A stretch of DNA of 64,000 nucleotides from Rhizobium rhizogenes NBRC 13257 (GCF_000696095.1 NZ_BAYX01000023.1:1-64000), one strand, 5' to 3'. Numbered from the stretch's first letter, positions 41,174 through 50,296 are shown. Notes: generated from the sequence alone by a model not told the origin. Numbers and translations are program-made.

Positions 41174-42787
41174 TCACACGCGGCGCATGCCGCGAGGCCA
41201 AACGCCCCCACGACCCGGCGCAATGATGCCGTTCGGATCTGCTGCGTCCTTCAACAGCTCCTGGAAACGAAGAAGCGCGTTATCGTTGAACGAGTATGTG
41301 CGGGCAACCTGGTCCTGGAACGGTGGTGCCGTGCGATATTCGTTCCAACCGTGCTCGGCCGCGATGTCGATGAGTTTCCGAAAGGTCTCCACGACTTTCT
41401 TGTTGGCCTCCGGGTCGGTTCGGTAAACCGAAAAGCTCATGACAAAGACAAACGCCCGATAGATCCATGTGCGCGGCGTCGTGAATGGGCCAATAGGAGA
41501 GGGGATGCCCATCTTCTTAAACGCTTCGCCGAAGACTTGATGCGCATGAATGATACCTTCGCCAGATCGAGGAATGACCGGCGAAAACCAGATGTGTCCA
41601 TCAGAGGGCTTTGGCATGAGGTCGGAGCGGGTGCCGAGTGCAAAGCGCTCCATCGTCGGGATTCCAAGTGAGACGACCCACTTGGCCTTTTCCTTGTCCT
41701 CGGCGCTCAGCGGAAATTGGAAGGATTCGGTGATTTTCAGCTTTGCGCCAGTGATCCTGGCAAACCGCTCTCTCGCGAATTCGAAGTTGGCTTCGACGCC
41801 TGCCTTCGAGCCATAGAAAAACATCGTGAGGTTCCAGTAGTCCAAACCACGATCGCTGACGTATTTCTGATAGTCACTGGCCTCCCCTCCGCCGGGCATT
41901 GCATGAAGGCGCAACAGTTCCGGGTCGATGCCATTGGGCTCCGGCTGCAGCGGGCTTCCGTATCTGGGGTGCCCGATAATGCCTAGATCTTCTAGATAGT
42001 TTGCCTCGTCAACGAGAGGGATGATGTCTTCGTATCGGGGTACGCTGACGATGGCCGAACCGAAATGCTGGGGTTGAGGCATCATCCAGAAGCCCATCTT
42101 CGTCACGATGCCAAAATTGCCCTGAGCGAAAAGGCCGTCGACAATAGGGCCGAATCCATACCGATACTCACCCCAGGTCTCTGTACCTTTGGCGGCGCCC
42201 ATGCCGGTACGCATGATCTCCCCGTTCGGCAGAACCACTTCCATGAAACAGTGTGCGTTCCAATGGTCGCGATACGTCGGCATCATGTAGCCGACACCAT
42301 GGTCAAGTGCATTGCCCACAACGCTGCCCCAACCAGGGTCGGGCACATCGACGATGACTTTCTTGTCGTTTGCCATTGTGTAGTTATAGAGGTCGAAATA
42401 GGTGACGCCTGGCTCGACGATACAATAGTTTCTCCTGTCATCGACCTCGATGACCTTGTTCATCCGCACCATGTCTATGATCACACTGCCGGATAGATTT
42501 GGTGCTGAGCCGCCATATCCCAGGTTTTTCCCAGTCGAGATAGGATAGAGTGGGATCTTGTGCTCGTTCGCCACGAGGACGATTGCCTGAACTTCTTCAA
42601 CCGTGATGGGAGCAAGCGCCGCGGAGGCAACCAGTTCATCGGCCTCTCCCCACAGTGGCGAATACGCATCGCGATAAAGCGCCACATCTTCGTCGCTGAC
42701 GTAGACGCGATCAGAACCAATGATATTGCGGAACTTGTGGATAGCGGACGAGAATTCAGCAGCGGAAACGTTTGGAGGCAGCTTCAT
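41174..42787 (-). CDS. FAD-dependent 4-alkylphenol oxidase/dehydrogenase (VAO/PCMH family)
   Basis: A 537-residue flavoprotein that oxidises para-substituted phenols such as vanillyl alcohol, eugenol or p-cresol. The FAD domain has PISTGKNLGYGGSAP (about 82-96). Asp174 in TYRDHW matches the catalytic Asp of vanillyl-alcohol oxidase (VAO). His398 in DGHIWFSP matches the His that links FAD in VAO, where p-cresol methylhydroxylase has another residue. The C-terminus EYRTAPPFQDQV...GIIAPGRGGVW is also VAO-like. Yet no N-terminal signal is present and the operon encodes cytochromes. It is the first gene of the seven-gene operon, divergent from TetR. Substrate is unknown. Residue matches rest on remembered family alignments. 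Confidence 0.92.
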   Translation of the reverse strand: MKLPPNVSAAEFSSAIHKFRNIIGSDRVYVSDEDVALYRDAYSPLWGEADELVASAALAPITVEEVQAIVLVANEHKIPLYPISTGKNLGYGGSAPNLSGSVIIDMVRMNKVIEVDDRRNYCIVEPGVTYFDLYNYTMANDKKVIVDVPDPGWGSVVGNALDHGVGYMMPTYRDHWNAHCFMEVVLPNGEIMRTGMGAAKGTETWGEYRYGFGPIVDGLFAQGNFGIVTKMGFWMMPQPQHFGSAIVSVPRYEDIIPLVDEANYLEDLGIIGHPRYGSPLQPEPNGIDPELLRLHAMPGGGEASDYQKYVSDRGLDYWNLTMFFYGSKAGVEANFEFARERFARITGAKLKITESFQFPLSAEDKEKAKWVVSLGIPTMERFALGTRSDLMPKPSDGHIWFSPVIPRSGEGIIHAHQVFGEAFKKMGIPSPIGPFTTPRTWIYRAFVFVMSFSVYRTDPEANKKVVETFRKLIDIAAEHGWNEYRTAPPFQDQVARTYSFNDNALLRFQELLKDAADPNGIIAPGRGGVWPRGMRRV

Positions 42788-42892
42788 GTGAATCGAACCT
42801 TGGCAGAAAGGCCGTCAACCCGATCGCCGCGACTCCTCAGACCTTGTGAGAATGTCAACGACTGTCCAAGTTCGGCAGCAGGATACAATAAC

Positions 42893-43005
42893 GGGACCTG
42901 TGTCCCATAAATATTTTGATACGCCTGTACCGTAATTATGTCCAGCTAATTTTTGTCGGCCCCAATTGGATGAAATGGCGGGTGCGACGTTGGCCCACAG
43001 GTCCC
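42893..43005. promoter_or_regulatory. Inverted pair of GGGACCTGTG motifs in the flavoprotein/TetR divergent region
   Basis: GGGACCTGTGTCCCA (42893-42907) and, on the other strand, GGGACCTGTGGGCCA (43005-42991) match in 13 of 15 positions. The first also contains the palindrome GGGAC-CTGT-GTCCC. They lie about 85 bases apart between the divergent genes and are candidate TetR operators controlling the phenol operon. Confidence 0.55.
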
Positions 43006-43081
43006 AGTGATCTGTTGACCCGTGCGTTACGATCGACGAATAATCTGCCTATTGCTGAAAATCCCTAATCAGAATCGACGA

Positions 43082-43684
43082 ATGACCACACAGAGAAGTG
43101 CAGGCAGACCCCGTAACGAAGAGGCTTCGGACCTGGCGCTGGCTGCAGCTCGGCGCCTGGTACATGAGCATGGCTACGATTCCGTCACGATGAGCATGAT
43201 TGCCGATGCAGCCGGTATTGGTCGGCAGTCGGTGTATCGTCGATGGTCGACCAAAGCCGATCTGATAATGGACGCATTGATCAGTCATGTCGTGAAGATA
43301 TCGGTTCCGACAGAGGGTGATGTAATCAGCATCCTCTCCTCATACCTGAGCAGGCTTTTCGAAGGGTTGGATGTCGATGGTTCGGCGATCAAGAGTCTGA
43401 TCGCTGCCGCGCAAAAAGACCCGGAGTTCGAACATCATTTCAATGCTCGGTTTGTTCTTCCCCGAAATGAAGCCTTGATCGGCATACTTCGCAGAGCTGT
43501 TAATGCTGGCGAACTCTCGCCAGATGCAAATCCAAAGATTGGCGCGGAGCTCATCCACGGTGCATTCTGGTTTCGCCTCCTTCTTGGGCGGCCGCTTGAT
43601 GCGCAATTCGCGCTGGAAATAGCGCAGACGGTGGTCGGCGGAATGAAGGCTACGGGCGCGACCGCCCGTAACGCAACTCGGTAA
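43082..43684 (+). CDS. TetR-family transcriptional regulator of the phenol-oxidation operon
   Basis: A 200-residue repressor starting MTTQRSAGRPRNEEASDLAL, with helix-turn-helix VTMSMIADAAGIGRQSVYRR (about 35-55) and a C-terminal domain of the TetR_C type ending near FWFRLLLGRPLD. The frame opens 20 codons earlier; ATG 43082 gives the normal start. It is divergent from the flavoprotein gene and is followed 21 bases on by the convergent PQQ dehydrogenase. It is clearly related to the TetR at 55.4 kb (shared SAGRPR, GRQ, YRRWS, ARFVLPR/ERFVLPR). The inducer is probably an aromatic compound. Confidence 0.93.
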   Translation: MTTQRSAGRPRNEEASDLALAAARRLVHEHGYDSVTMSMIADAAGIGRQSVYRRWSTKADLIMDALISHVVKISVPTEGDVISILSSYLSRLFEGLDVDGSAIKSLIAAAQKDPEFEHHFNARFVLPRNEALIGILRRAVNAGELSPDANPKIGAELIHGAFWFRLLLGRPLDAQFALEIAQTVVGGMKATGATARNATR

Positions 43685-43705
43685 CCGATAGGTCCTGCCG
43701 GTAGA

Positions 43706-46108
43706 CTATTCCTTCAACTTGTAAGCAATGACGTAGTCGCCGCGGTCAGGCGAGTTACGCGCACCGCCCGCCGAAATCAGAATGAATTGTTCGCCGGTCA
43801 CCGGAGATTTATAGCTGATCGGTGTCGACTGCGAACCAACCGGCAGCCGACCCTTCCACAAGAGCTTGCCGTTGGAACTGTCGAATGCTCTCAGGAAATA
43901 GTCCTGTGTCGCTGCGAAAAAGAGCAGTCCGCCCTGTGTGGCCATCGAGCCACCGATGGTGGGCAGGCCAACGGGGATCGGAAGCATCATTCGAACGCCC
44001 ATGACGACAGAGTCCTGCACCCCACCCGCTGGTACCGTCCAGGCAACCTTGCCGCTATGCAGGTCAATCGCTGAAACTGTCCCGAACGGTGGCTCCTGGC
44101 ACGGAATGCCAAGCGGCGAAAGGAAGCGGCTTTTCTCCTTGATGTAATACGGGGATCCCCCCATGGGCAGACTGACGCTTTTGGGAAGGGCCTCGTCAGG
44201 CGATGTCCTTCCTGCCAATTGCATGCGCAGACCAAGCCGGAGGTCGTTTACGAAGATCGTATTGCCTGTCGGGTCGACTGAAATACCGCCCCAATTGAAA
44301 CCTCCAAGGGAGCCGGGGAATACCAGCTGCCGGTCGGTAGCGGGCGGCGAGTACATGCCCGAATTTCGCAGGCTCTTGAAATCGATCCTGCAAAGAAGCT
44401 GATCAAAGGGCGATGCTCCCCACATGTCGGCTTCCGTTAGTTTCTGGGCACCGATCTGCGGCATGTCGACTGAGAACGGCTGCGTCGGCGAATAGTGCTC
44501 GCCCATCAGCTCGCCAGCTGGCACCGGTCGTTCCTCGACTTTGGTCAGTGGCTGGCCGGTGTGCCGGTCCAACACGAATATCATGCCCTGTTTGTTGCCG
44601 AAAATGACCGCAGGTACCTGCTTGCCGTCCTTCGGGAACCAGGTCAGGGTCGGCTGCATGGGGACGTCGAAGTCCCACAGGTCATGGTGAACGGATTGAA
44701 AGCTCCACGCGACACTGCCATCCGAGGCATGGAGCGCTACAATGGAGGAGCTATACTTGTCACGGGCTGCGTCACGGTTGCCACCCCACACATCCGGCGA
44801 ATTATTGCCCGTCGGCAAGAAAACCAGATCGGTTTCGGGATCGTAGGACATTGGAGCCCATACGTTTGGAGAGCTTCGCGAATACGGAACATCTGCTGTC
44901 GGTGCGCCCTTTACTGCAGGGTTACCGGAATCCCATGCCCAGCGAAGCTCACCTGTACGAACGTCAAATGCGCGAATGACGCCGGACGGCATATCGACAT
45001 TGAGATTGTCATCAACGAAAGCGCCGATGACAACGACATCGCCCGCAAGCGTTGGCCCGGACGTCTGTTTGTAGCGCTGGTCGGGGATGACACCCATCCC
45101 TGCTTTGAGATCTACCCGCCCGACGGTCCCGAAATCCGAGCAGAATTCGCCAGTATCAGCGTCGATGGTGATGAGTTGTGTGTCTACCGTGTTGGTGAGA
45201 ATGCGTCGTGGGCATGCACCAGGATTAGCTGCCGGGATATAATTCTCACGCTGCAGAACACCGGCCTGTGCGCGGTTCGGAGCTGCGCCCGTACCGTCAA
45301 AATAAGCGATACCTCTGCATCGTGCCCAGGTCTTGTTCTGGGAATCTATGATTGCCTTCCAAAGTTGTTTCCCGGTCGTGGCGTCCAGCGCGACGATATT
45401 GTTGTTTGGTGTGCAGAGATAAACGTGGTTGCCGATCTGAAGAGGCGTATTCAGGTCCTCACGACCCAGTCCGTTAGGGCTGTCCGGGATGTCTCCGTGG
45501 CGATAGGTCCACGCGACCTCAAGGTTCTGAACATTGGTTTTGTTGATCTGGTCGAGTGCCGCGAACCGTTCGCCTTGCGCGTTCGAGCCGTAATTGTCCC
45601 AATTCTTCTGCTCCGTTTGCGAGGTCACCGGGACCATGCCGGTTGGCGCCTTGGCAAGATACATCCCACGATCTTGGAACGTGCTGATGAACATACCGAT
45701 GGCTACCAGACCCAATACTATCCCCACGACAGCATACTTGCGGGTCTCCGGGAGAGCTCCCGCATTGCGTCGAAGAGACGGAAGGGCGAAGGAAAGGATT
45801 GCGCCTGCCACGACGAAGATGAACATGCGTGCGAATAACGGCCAGAAATCCAAGCCGGATTCCCAGAAAGCCCACAGTAGCGTGGCGACGAAAATGACCG
45901 CGTATAACGGGCCGGCAAAGAGTTTGGAGCGGATCAAGCCCCAGGCAAGACCAAGGAGGCCTATCCCGCACAAAGTGTAGTACCAGCTACCTCCAAGGAA
46001 TATCAGCTGCGTCCCCTCTATAAGAAAGAACGCACCAGAGACGCCGAAAAGGCCTCCTAGAATGTATAGGGCCCACCGTCCCAATTTTATGTTTTCAGCT
46101 TTCGACAA
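43706..46108 (-). CDS. Membrane-bound PQQ-dependent dehydrogenase (glucose/quinate/shikimate type)
   Basis: An 800-residue quinoprotein. Five N-terminal helices (about residues 10-150) anchor it in the inner membrane, and a periplasmic eight-bladed propeller binds PQQ. Family marks are ENWDNYGS-like NWDNYGSNAQGERFAALDQI, FLPTGNNSPDVWGG and VHHDLWDFDVPMQPTL, the last with the Asp typical of glucose/quinate dehydrogenases. It oxidises a sugar or cyclitol in the periplasm and passes electrons to ubiquinone. The start is a TTG behind AGGAGCAGGATAAA. No pqq synthesis genes are in the window. Quinate or shikimate would fit the plant-phenolic setting, but glucose cannot be excluded. Confidence 0.93.
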   Translation of the reverse strand: MSKAENIKLGRWALYILGGLFGVSGAFFLIEGTQLIFLGGSWYYTLCGIGLLGLAWGLIRSKLFAGPLYAVIFVATLLWAFWESGLDFWPLFARMFIFVVAGAILSFALPSLRRNAGALPETRKYAVVGIVLGLVAIGMFISTFQDRGMYLAKAPTGMVPVTSQTEQKNWDNYGSNAQGERFAALDQINKTNVQNLEVAWTYRHGDIPDSPNGLGREDLNTPLQIGNHVYLCTPNNNIVALDATTGKQLWKAIIDSQNKTWARCRGIAYFDGTGAAPNRAQAGVLQRENYIPAANPGACPRRILTNTVDTQLITIDADTGEFCSDFGTVGRVDLKAGMGVIPDQRYKQTSGPTLAGDVVVIGAFVDDNLNVDMPSGVIRAFDVRTGELRWAWDSGNPAVKGAPTADVPYSRSSPNVWAPMSYDPETDLVFLPTGNNSPDVWGGNRDAARDKYSSSIVALHASDGSVAWSFQSVHHDLWDFDVPMQPTLTWFPKDGKQVPAVIFGNKQGMIFVLDRHTGQPLTKVEERPVPAGELMGEHYSPTQPFSVDMPQIGAQKLTEADMWGASPFDQLLCRIDFKSLRNSGMYSPPATDRQLVFPGSLGGFNWGGISVDPTGNTIFVNDLRLGLRMQLAGRTSPDEALPKSVSLPMGGSPYYIKEKSRFLSPLGIPCQEPPFGTVSAIDLHSGKVAWTVPAGGVQDSVVMGVRMMLPIPVGLPTIGGSMATQGGLLFFAATQDYFLRAFDSSNGKLLWKGRLPVGSQSTPISYKSPVTGEQFILISAGGARNSPDRGDYVIAYKLKE

Positions 46109-46466
46109 TTTATCCTGCTCCTGTAAGCACCGCGAGGCGGACCACGATGCCGACGGGCGTTCTCAAAATGCACGCACGCAACCGAGAGCCGACGCGGCAA
46201 GCGCGCCTGACCTATCCAGTTGCGCGCAGACAGCCGGAGTGAGACAGAGATTGAGACTTCGTCGCACCAAGTCATGGGCATGTTCGTGCGCCATGGCCTT
46301 GCATTATGGTACGTGAGTCTCGTATATTGGGTTGCGGCAAATCGCGCAAGCGGGATTTCTTGCTGCCGGAGGTTTTGTGGCCAACGCACGCAGAGTGCGG
46401 ACTAAACGAGTTTTTCGTCCCTCGCTGTTAGATCGGGGCGATAGTGCCCGCGGAAAGGGAGTGATC
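46109..46466. other. Non-coding divergent region between PQQ dehydrogenase and HdeD-like gene
   Basis: About 358 bases with no credible gene. It should carry the minus-strand promoter of the quinoprotein and the plus-strand promoter of the membrane-protein gene. No convincing operator palindrome was seen. Confidence 0.4.
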
Positions 46467-47003
46467 ATGCCTTTGCTTCAGCCGACGAAAGGCCCCCGGT
46501 CATTCATCGTTTTGGGCTGGGTCGTGATCGCGTTGAGTGCTCTGCCGCTCAGTGATGGCGTGTTTCTAACTGCAACTCCGGTGGACAGTGAAGCGGCTTT
46601 TGGCTTCGGAGGAATAGCTCTGATAATTTTCGCGGCGCGGGCTTATGGTGACGAGTTGCCATATGGATGGTGCTTTGCGGCTGCATCGTTCGTTGCGATC
46701 TCGCTGCTCGTGCATTTTGATCGTGATCTCCTGTATACCTCGCTGACAGTCCCGCTTTTGGGATGCCTGTTGCTGTCATCTGCTCTGCGGATATCGATCG
46801 GCCTACAGTCTCAACCGATTGATGGAGCAGCGTGGCTGACAGCCTCTGGCATGTTCGGACTGCTCGATACAGCCGTGATCCTGTGGCTTAATAGCATGCA
46901 GTTGCCGATCTCTAACGTTTTCCTGATCGGCCTGGACATGGTTGTCTTTGGGATAGCCGTTATTCTTTTCGGCATTTCCACTGTCTCGAAAGGCCGCTTG
47001 TAG
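46467..47003 (+). CDS. Small integral membrane protein, HdeD/DUF308-like
   Basis: A 178-residue protein of six hydrophobic segments in three hairpins (for example SFIVLGWVVIALSALPLSDG and VFLIGLDMVVFGIAVILFG), the general plan of HdeD/DUF308 proteins. Function is unknown; in enterobacteria HdeD is linked to acid stress. GGAAAGGGAGTGATC precedes ATG 46467; the frame upstream of it is not membrane-like and is excluded. It is monocistronic and convergent with the GH3 gene. Confidence 0.75.
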   Translation: MPLLQPTKGPRSFIVLGWVVIALSALPLSDGVFLTATPVDSEAAFGFGGIALIIFAARAYGDELPYGWCFAAASFVAISLLVHFDRDLLYTSLTVPLLGCLLLSSALRISIGLQSQPIDGAAWLTASGMFGLLDTAVILWLNSMQLPISNVFLIGLDMVVFGIAVILFGISTVSKGRL

Positions 47004-47092
47004 GTAATCGAAATCAAACGAGCTGGAGCGGGATAGTCGTCATAAAGGACCCGTTGGGTAGAGGCCGTTTTACCAGTCCCCACCCAGACGGT

Positions 47093-49072
47093 TCATTTCT
47101 TTTCAAAGCTCAAGCCAAAGCGGATCGGGTAAAGCGGATGGCGGGTATCGTGAGGCGTGTCGGAGGCCTGTTGCTTCACCTCGTCCATGGATGACGGCAG
47201 TTCGAAGGGCAGCTTGCCCTTAGGAGCTGTTTTCCCTTCCAGGACATCGAACAAGGCTTCATCGCTGATCCCGAAGTTTCCGAGTAGGGCGGCCGACTTT
47301 TGTGCCAAGTTTCCCAGGATAGCCGGCCTCGGGAGATAGATCGTGGCGATGGTCGGCACGGATCTGGAGGCTGCTTCGAATGCTTCGAGTTCAAGATTTC
47401 CTGGCTTGAAGTCGAGATCGCCTTCCTGCTGGCGCGATCCAAAGAAGTAGTTGGCGTGCGGTTGCTGGAATGGCGCATTCATTCGGATGACCGCTAGGTC
47501 GGCCTCAGCAGGCGTGGCCACGACCTTGAAACCACGAGACGTCGCGACTGCGGGATCGATCTGGTAGAGATAGAGCTTACTCACTTTCCTTGAGAGCGGA
47601 AGCGCCTGGTTCCGGTTTTCGAGAAGAACGGCCGACTTGGCCTGCGCCGCCGTTGCCTTTTCCACGAAATCCGGCTTGCCGACAGTTTCGCGCGCTTTTG
47701 CCGGATCGGAGTATGGATCCTCGAACAGTCCTTGCTGAAACTTCTGAAGCAGGATTCGCTTGGCAGAAGCGTCGATGCGATCTTCTGTGACCTTGCCCTC
47801 TTTAACTGCTTGGACAAGGAGATCTGACGTCGTAACACCGCCGAACTGGTCGACACCGGCATTCACGGCCTTCGCAAAACGGTCGACGCGAGGCATCGTT
47901 TCTACACCCCACGGCATACCGAAAGTCTCTTCGTTCAGTGTTGGCTTCACGCCGGGCTTTTCACCGTCAAGGCAGCTACCCTCGCAGTCGTTGGTGATCA
48001 GCCAATCGCTCAATACTACACCGTCGAATCCGAAGCGGCGGCGCAGGAGGTCCGTCAGCAGCTGCTTGTTGTATCCTGCCGCGACCGGTTCGACATCCTT
48101 GCCATCGATCTTGGCGTCATCGAGGATAGAGTATGTCGGCATCACGCCGCCAACCTTGGCTTTAAAGGCGCCTTCAAACGGAATGATGTGCTGCTCGAAG
48201 TTACCTCCTGAAAAGTCGGCATGGCGACCATAGGCACTGTGACTATCCAAACCATCCTTGGCAGCACCATAACCCACCCAATGTTTTGCGATGGCAATGA
48301 CACTGTCGCGATTGATGCCGTCTTCGCCGTTCTGAAACCCAGCGACATAGGCCTCCGCCATCTCCTTTGACATCCGGGCGTCTTCGCCAAAGGTTCCGTT
48401 GGTGCGCGCCCATCGTGGCTCTGTCGCGAGGTCGATCTGCGGTGAAAGGGCTTCCTGAATCCCGACCGCACGGTATTCCTGCCGCGCAATATCGGCGAAT
48501 TGGCGGGTTAGCTTTGCGTCGCCAATTGCCGCAAGACCGAGTGTTTCAGGCCATTTTGAAAATGCGCCGGCAGCGATGCTTGCCCCTTGCACGAACTGGA
48601 AGTGATTCCGCGGATCCGTGCTGATAGTCGCAGGAATACCAAGCCGTCCAGCTTCGGCAATCTCCTGAAGCTTGTTGTTTTGCGTCGCGAGCTCGCCGGG
48701 TTCACCCGAGAGGCGGGTGATGAAGGTCACCACCTTCAGGTCACTGATCATGCGCTTGGCGCGATCAAGATCGTACGTGGTGCCCACACCCATGCCAGCG
48801 CCTGCACCAATGGACGGCGCCGTGCCGTGCATCATCAGGCCTGCCTTCTCCTCAAGCGTCATCGATTTGAGAAGATCAGCCGCGCGCTCTGCACTGGAAA
48901 TGCGCCAATCCTCGTACGCATCGAGCTTCCCATTTCGGTTGAGGTCCTTGAAGCGGAGCCCATCGATGGATAAGATTTTTACACTGTGTGTATTGAGGTT
49001 GGGCACATCCGCGGCCAGCGCAGTGGACGCGTACAAAAGAGCTACGGACCCGACGATTGCGGTCAGTTTCAT
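47093..49072 (-). CDS. Secreted glycoside hydrolase family 3 beta-glucosidase
   Basis: A 659-residue exported enzyme. The signal is MKLTAIVGSVALLYASTALA. An EF-hand-like stretch (DLNRNGKLDAYED, about 43-55) may bind calcium. The GH3 TIM barrel carries the nucleophile Asp356 in GFDGVVLSDW, preceded by the substrate-binding IAIAKHWVGYG. A C-terminal (alpha/beta)6 sandwich follows. It removes beta-glucosyl or related residues from plant glycosides or oligosaccharides. The start is ATG 49072, behind GGAGGAGAAACTT. It is monocistronic, with a 133-base gap to the quinone oxidoreductase gene. Confidence 0.94.
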   Translation of the reverse strand: MKLTAIVGSVALLYASTALAADVPNLNTHSVKILSIDGLRFKDLNRNGKLDAYEDWRISSAERAADLLKSMTLEEKAGLMMHGTAPSIGAGAGMGVGTTYDLDRAKRMISDLKVVTFITRLSGEPGELATQNNKLQEIAEAGRLGIPATISTDPRNHFQFVQGASIAAGAFSKWPETLGLAAIGDAKLTRQFADIARQEYRAVGIQEALSPQIDLATEPRWARTNGTFGEDARMSKEMAEAYVAGFQNGEDGINRDSVIAIAKHWVGYGAAKDGLDSHSAYGRHADFSGGNFEQHIIPFEGAFKAKVGGVMPTYSILDDAKIDGKDVEPVAAGYNKQLLTDLLRRRFGFDGVVLSDWLITNDCEGSCLDGEKPGVKPTLNEETFGMPWGVETMPRVDRFAKAVNAGVDQFGGVTTSDLLVQAVKEGKVTEDRIDASAKRILLQKFQQGLFEDPYSDPAKARETVGKPDFVEKATAAQAKSAVLLENRNQALPLSRKVSKLYLYQIDPAVATSRGFKVVATPAEADLAVIRMNAPFQQPHANYFFGSRQQEGDLDFKPGNLELEAFEAASRSVPTIATIYLPRPAILGNLAQKSAALLGNFGISDEALFDVLEGKTAPKGKLPFELPSSMDEVKQQASDTPHDTRHPLYPIRFGLSFEKK

Positions 49073-49205
49073 AAGTTTCTCCTCCATCTTACCAAACTTG
49101 CGAGCGATGTAACTGCGCTACTTTCCGATGGTCCTCGTGTCGTCGGAAAGGCGGATCTTATGTCGCTGGGTTCAAATGGCAATCTCTTCGACCCAGCACA
49201 GACTA

Positions 49206-50189
49206 TTAGAGCGTGACCAGTATCTTGCCGATAACCGAGCCTGCTGCCTGAGCCGCATGTGCCTCCGCGATCCTGTCGAGCGAAACGGTCAATCCCACAG
49301 CGGGCTGATACGCACCAGCCGCAACGCAAGCCGATACCTCCCTGACAGCCTGACGGAAAGCATCATCCGGAATCGAGTAGAAGAACACGAAGCGGAACGC
49401 ATACCCACCGAACATCGTTTTCAGAAACGGCATGGACAGGCGAACCTGCGGGTCCTCGGTCGCATAGGCAGTGACGACGCCGCTTGGTGCAAGGCAGGCA
49501 ATATCGGTATCAATGTTTGCTGCCATGTCGACATCGACGATACGGTCAACGCCACGTCCGTTCGTCCATTCCTTGATCCTGGCCGGAATGTCATCTGTCT
49601 TGCGATTGATGATCAGGTCTGCGCCCGCGGAGCTGGCGACCTTTGCCTGCTCGTCGCGGCTGATCGTCGCGGCCACTTCCGCACCTGCCCATTTTGCAAG
49701 AAGAATGGCGGCTGTTCCCACAGCTCCGCCGCCACCTTGTACGAGCACGCGGCGACCCCTGATATCGCCGTCCGCGAACAGGCAACGGTGCGCGGTGATC
49801 GCGGCAATACCGAGCGATGCGCCCACCTCGAAGGATGCTTTATCGCCAAGATGAACAGCATACTCTGATGGAAGGGTAACGTACTCGGCTGCCGTGCCAA
49901 AAGGCTGTCCGGTCTGCGCCTTGTAGAGCCAGACACGCTCGCCGATGCGATCCGGCGAAACGCCTGGACCGACCTTATCGATCGTTCCCGCGCCATCCTG
50001 ATGCGGGACAATCTTCGGGAAGGGTATAGGAGCACCGGCGAAGCCACCGCGTGTTTTGAGGTCGGTCGGGTTTAGTCCAGAGATCGCGACCTTTACGCGG
50101 ACCTGTCCGTGGCCAGGCTCTGGATCGGGAAGTTCGCCGATTGTTAAAACCTCGGGTCCGCCCTGCTTTTCGTAATAGGCTGCCTTCAT
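49206..50189 (-). CDS. NADPH:quinone oxidoreductase, zinc-independent MDR type
   Basis: A 327-residue medium-chain reductase with a GroES-like N-terminal half (SGLNPTDLKTRGGFAG) and a Rossmann half with VLVQGGGGAVGTAAILLAKW. No zinc-binding cysteines are present, as in quinone reductases. It reduces quinones or activated alkenes. AAAGGAGAATTTCA precedes the ATG. It is divergent from the HxlR regulator gene, which very probably controls it. Confidence 0.93.
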   Translation of the reverse strand: MKAAYYEKQGGPEVLTIGELPDPEPGHGQVRVKVAISGLNPTDLKTRGGFAGAPIPFPKIVPHQDGAGTIDKVGPGVSPDRIGERVWLYKAQTGQPFGTAAEYVTLPSEYAVHLGDKASFEVGASLGIAAITAHRCLFADGDIRGRRVLVQGGGGAVGTAAILLAKWAGAEVAATISRDEQAKVASSAGADLIINRKTDDIPARIKEWTNGRGVDRIVDVDMAANIDTDIACLAPSGVVTAYATEDPQVRLSMPFLKTMFGGYAFRFVFFYSIPDDAFRQAVREVSACVAAGAYQPAVGLTVSLDRIAEAHAAQAAGSVIGKILVTL

Positions 50190-50235
50190 TGAAATTCTCC
50201 TTTGCGTACCTTGATCACTACCTTTTCAAAGTTCC

Positions 50236-50255
50236 ATGTTGCAACTAGGCAACAT
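50236..50255. promoter_or_regulatory. Operator candidate between quinone oxidoreductase and HxlR genes
   Basis: ATGTTGC and GCAACAT form a perfect 7-bp inverted repeat around 6 bases (AACTAG), centred between the two divergent start codons. Size and placement fit a dimeric winged-helix HxlR regulator. Confidence 0.65.
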
Positions 50256-50296
50256 TTCTGCGCATAGGGGTAAAAAGTACACTGTTAGGATTTTCT

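Noticed and set aside
44495..45838. 447-codon plus-strand open frame
   Set aside because: Antisense to the PQQ dehydrogenase coding region; no ribosome-binding site or recognisable domain.
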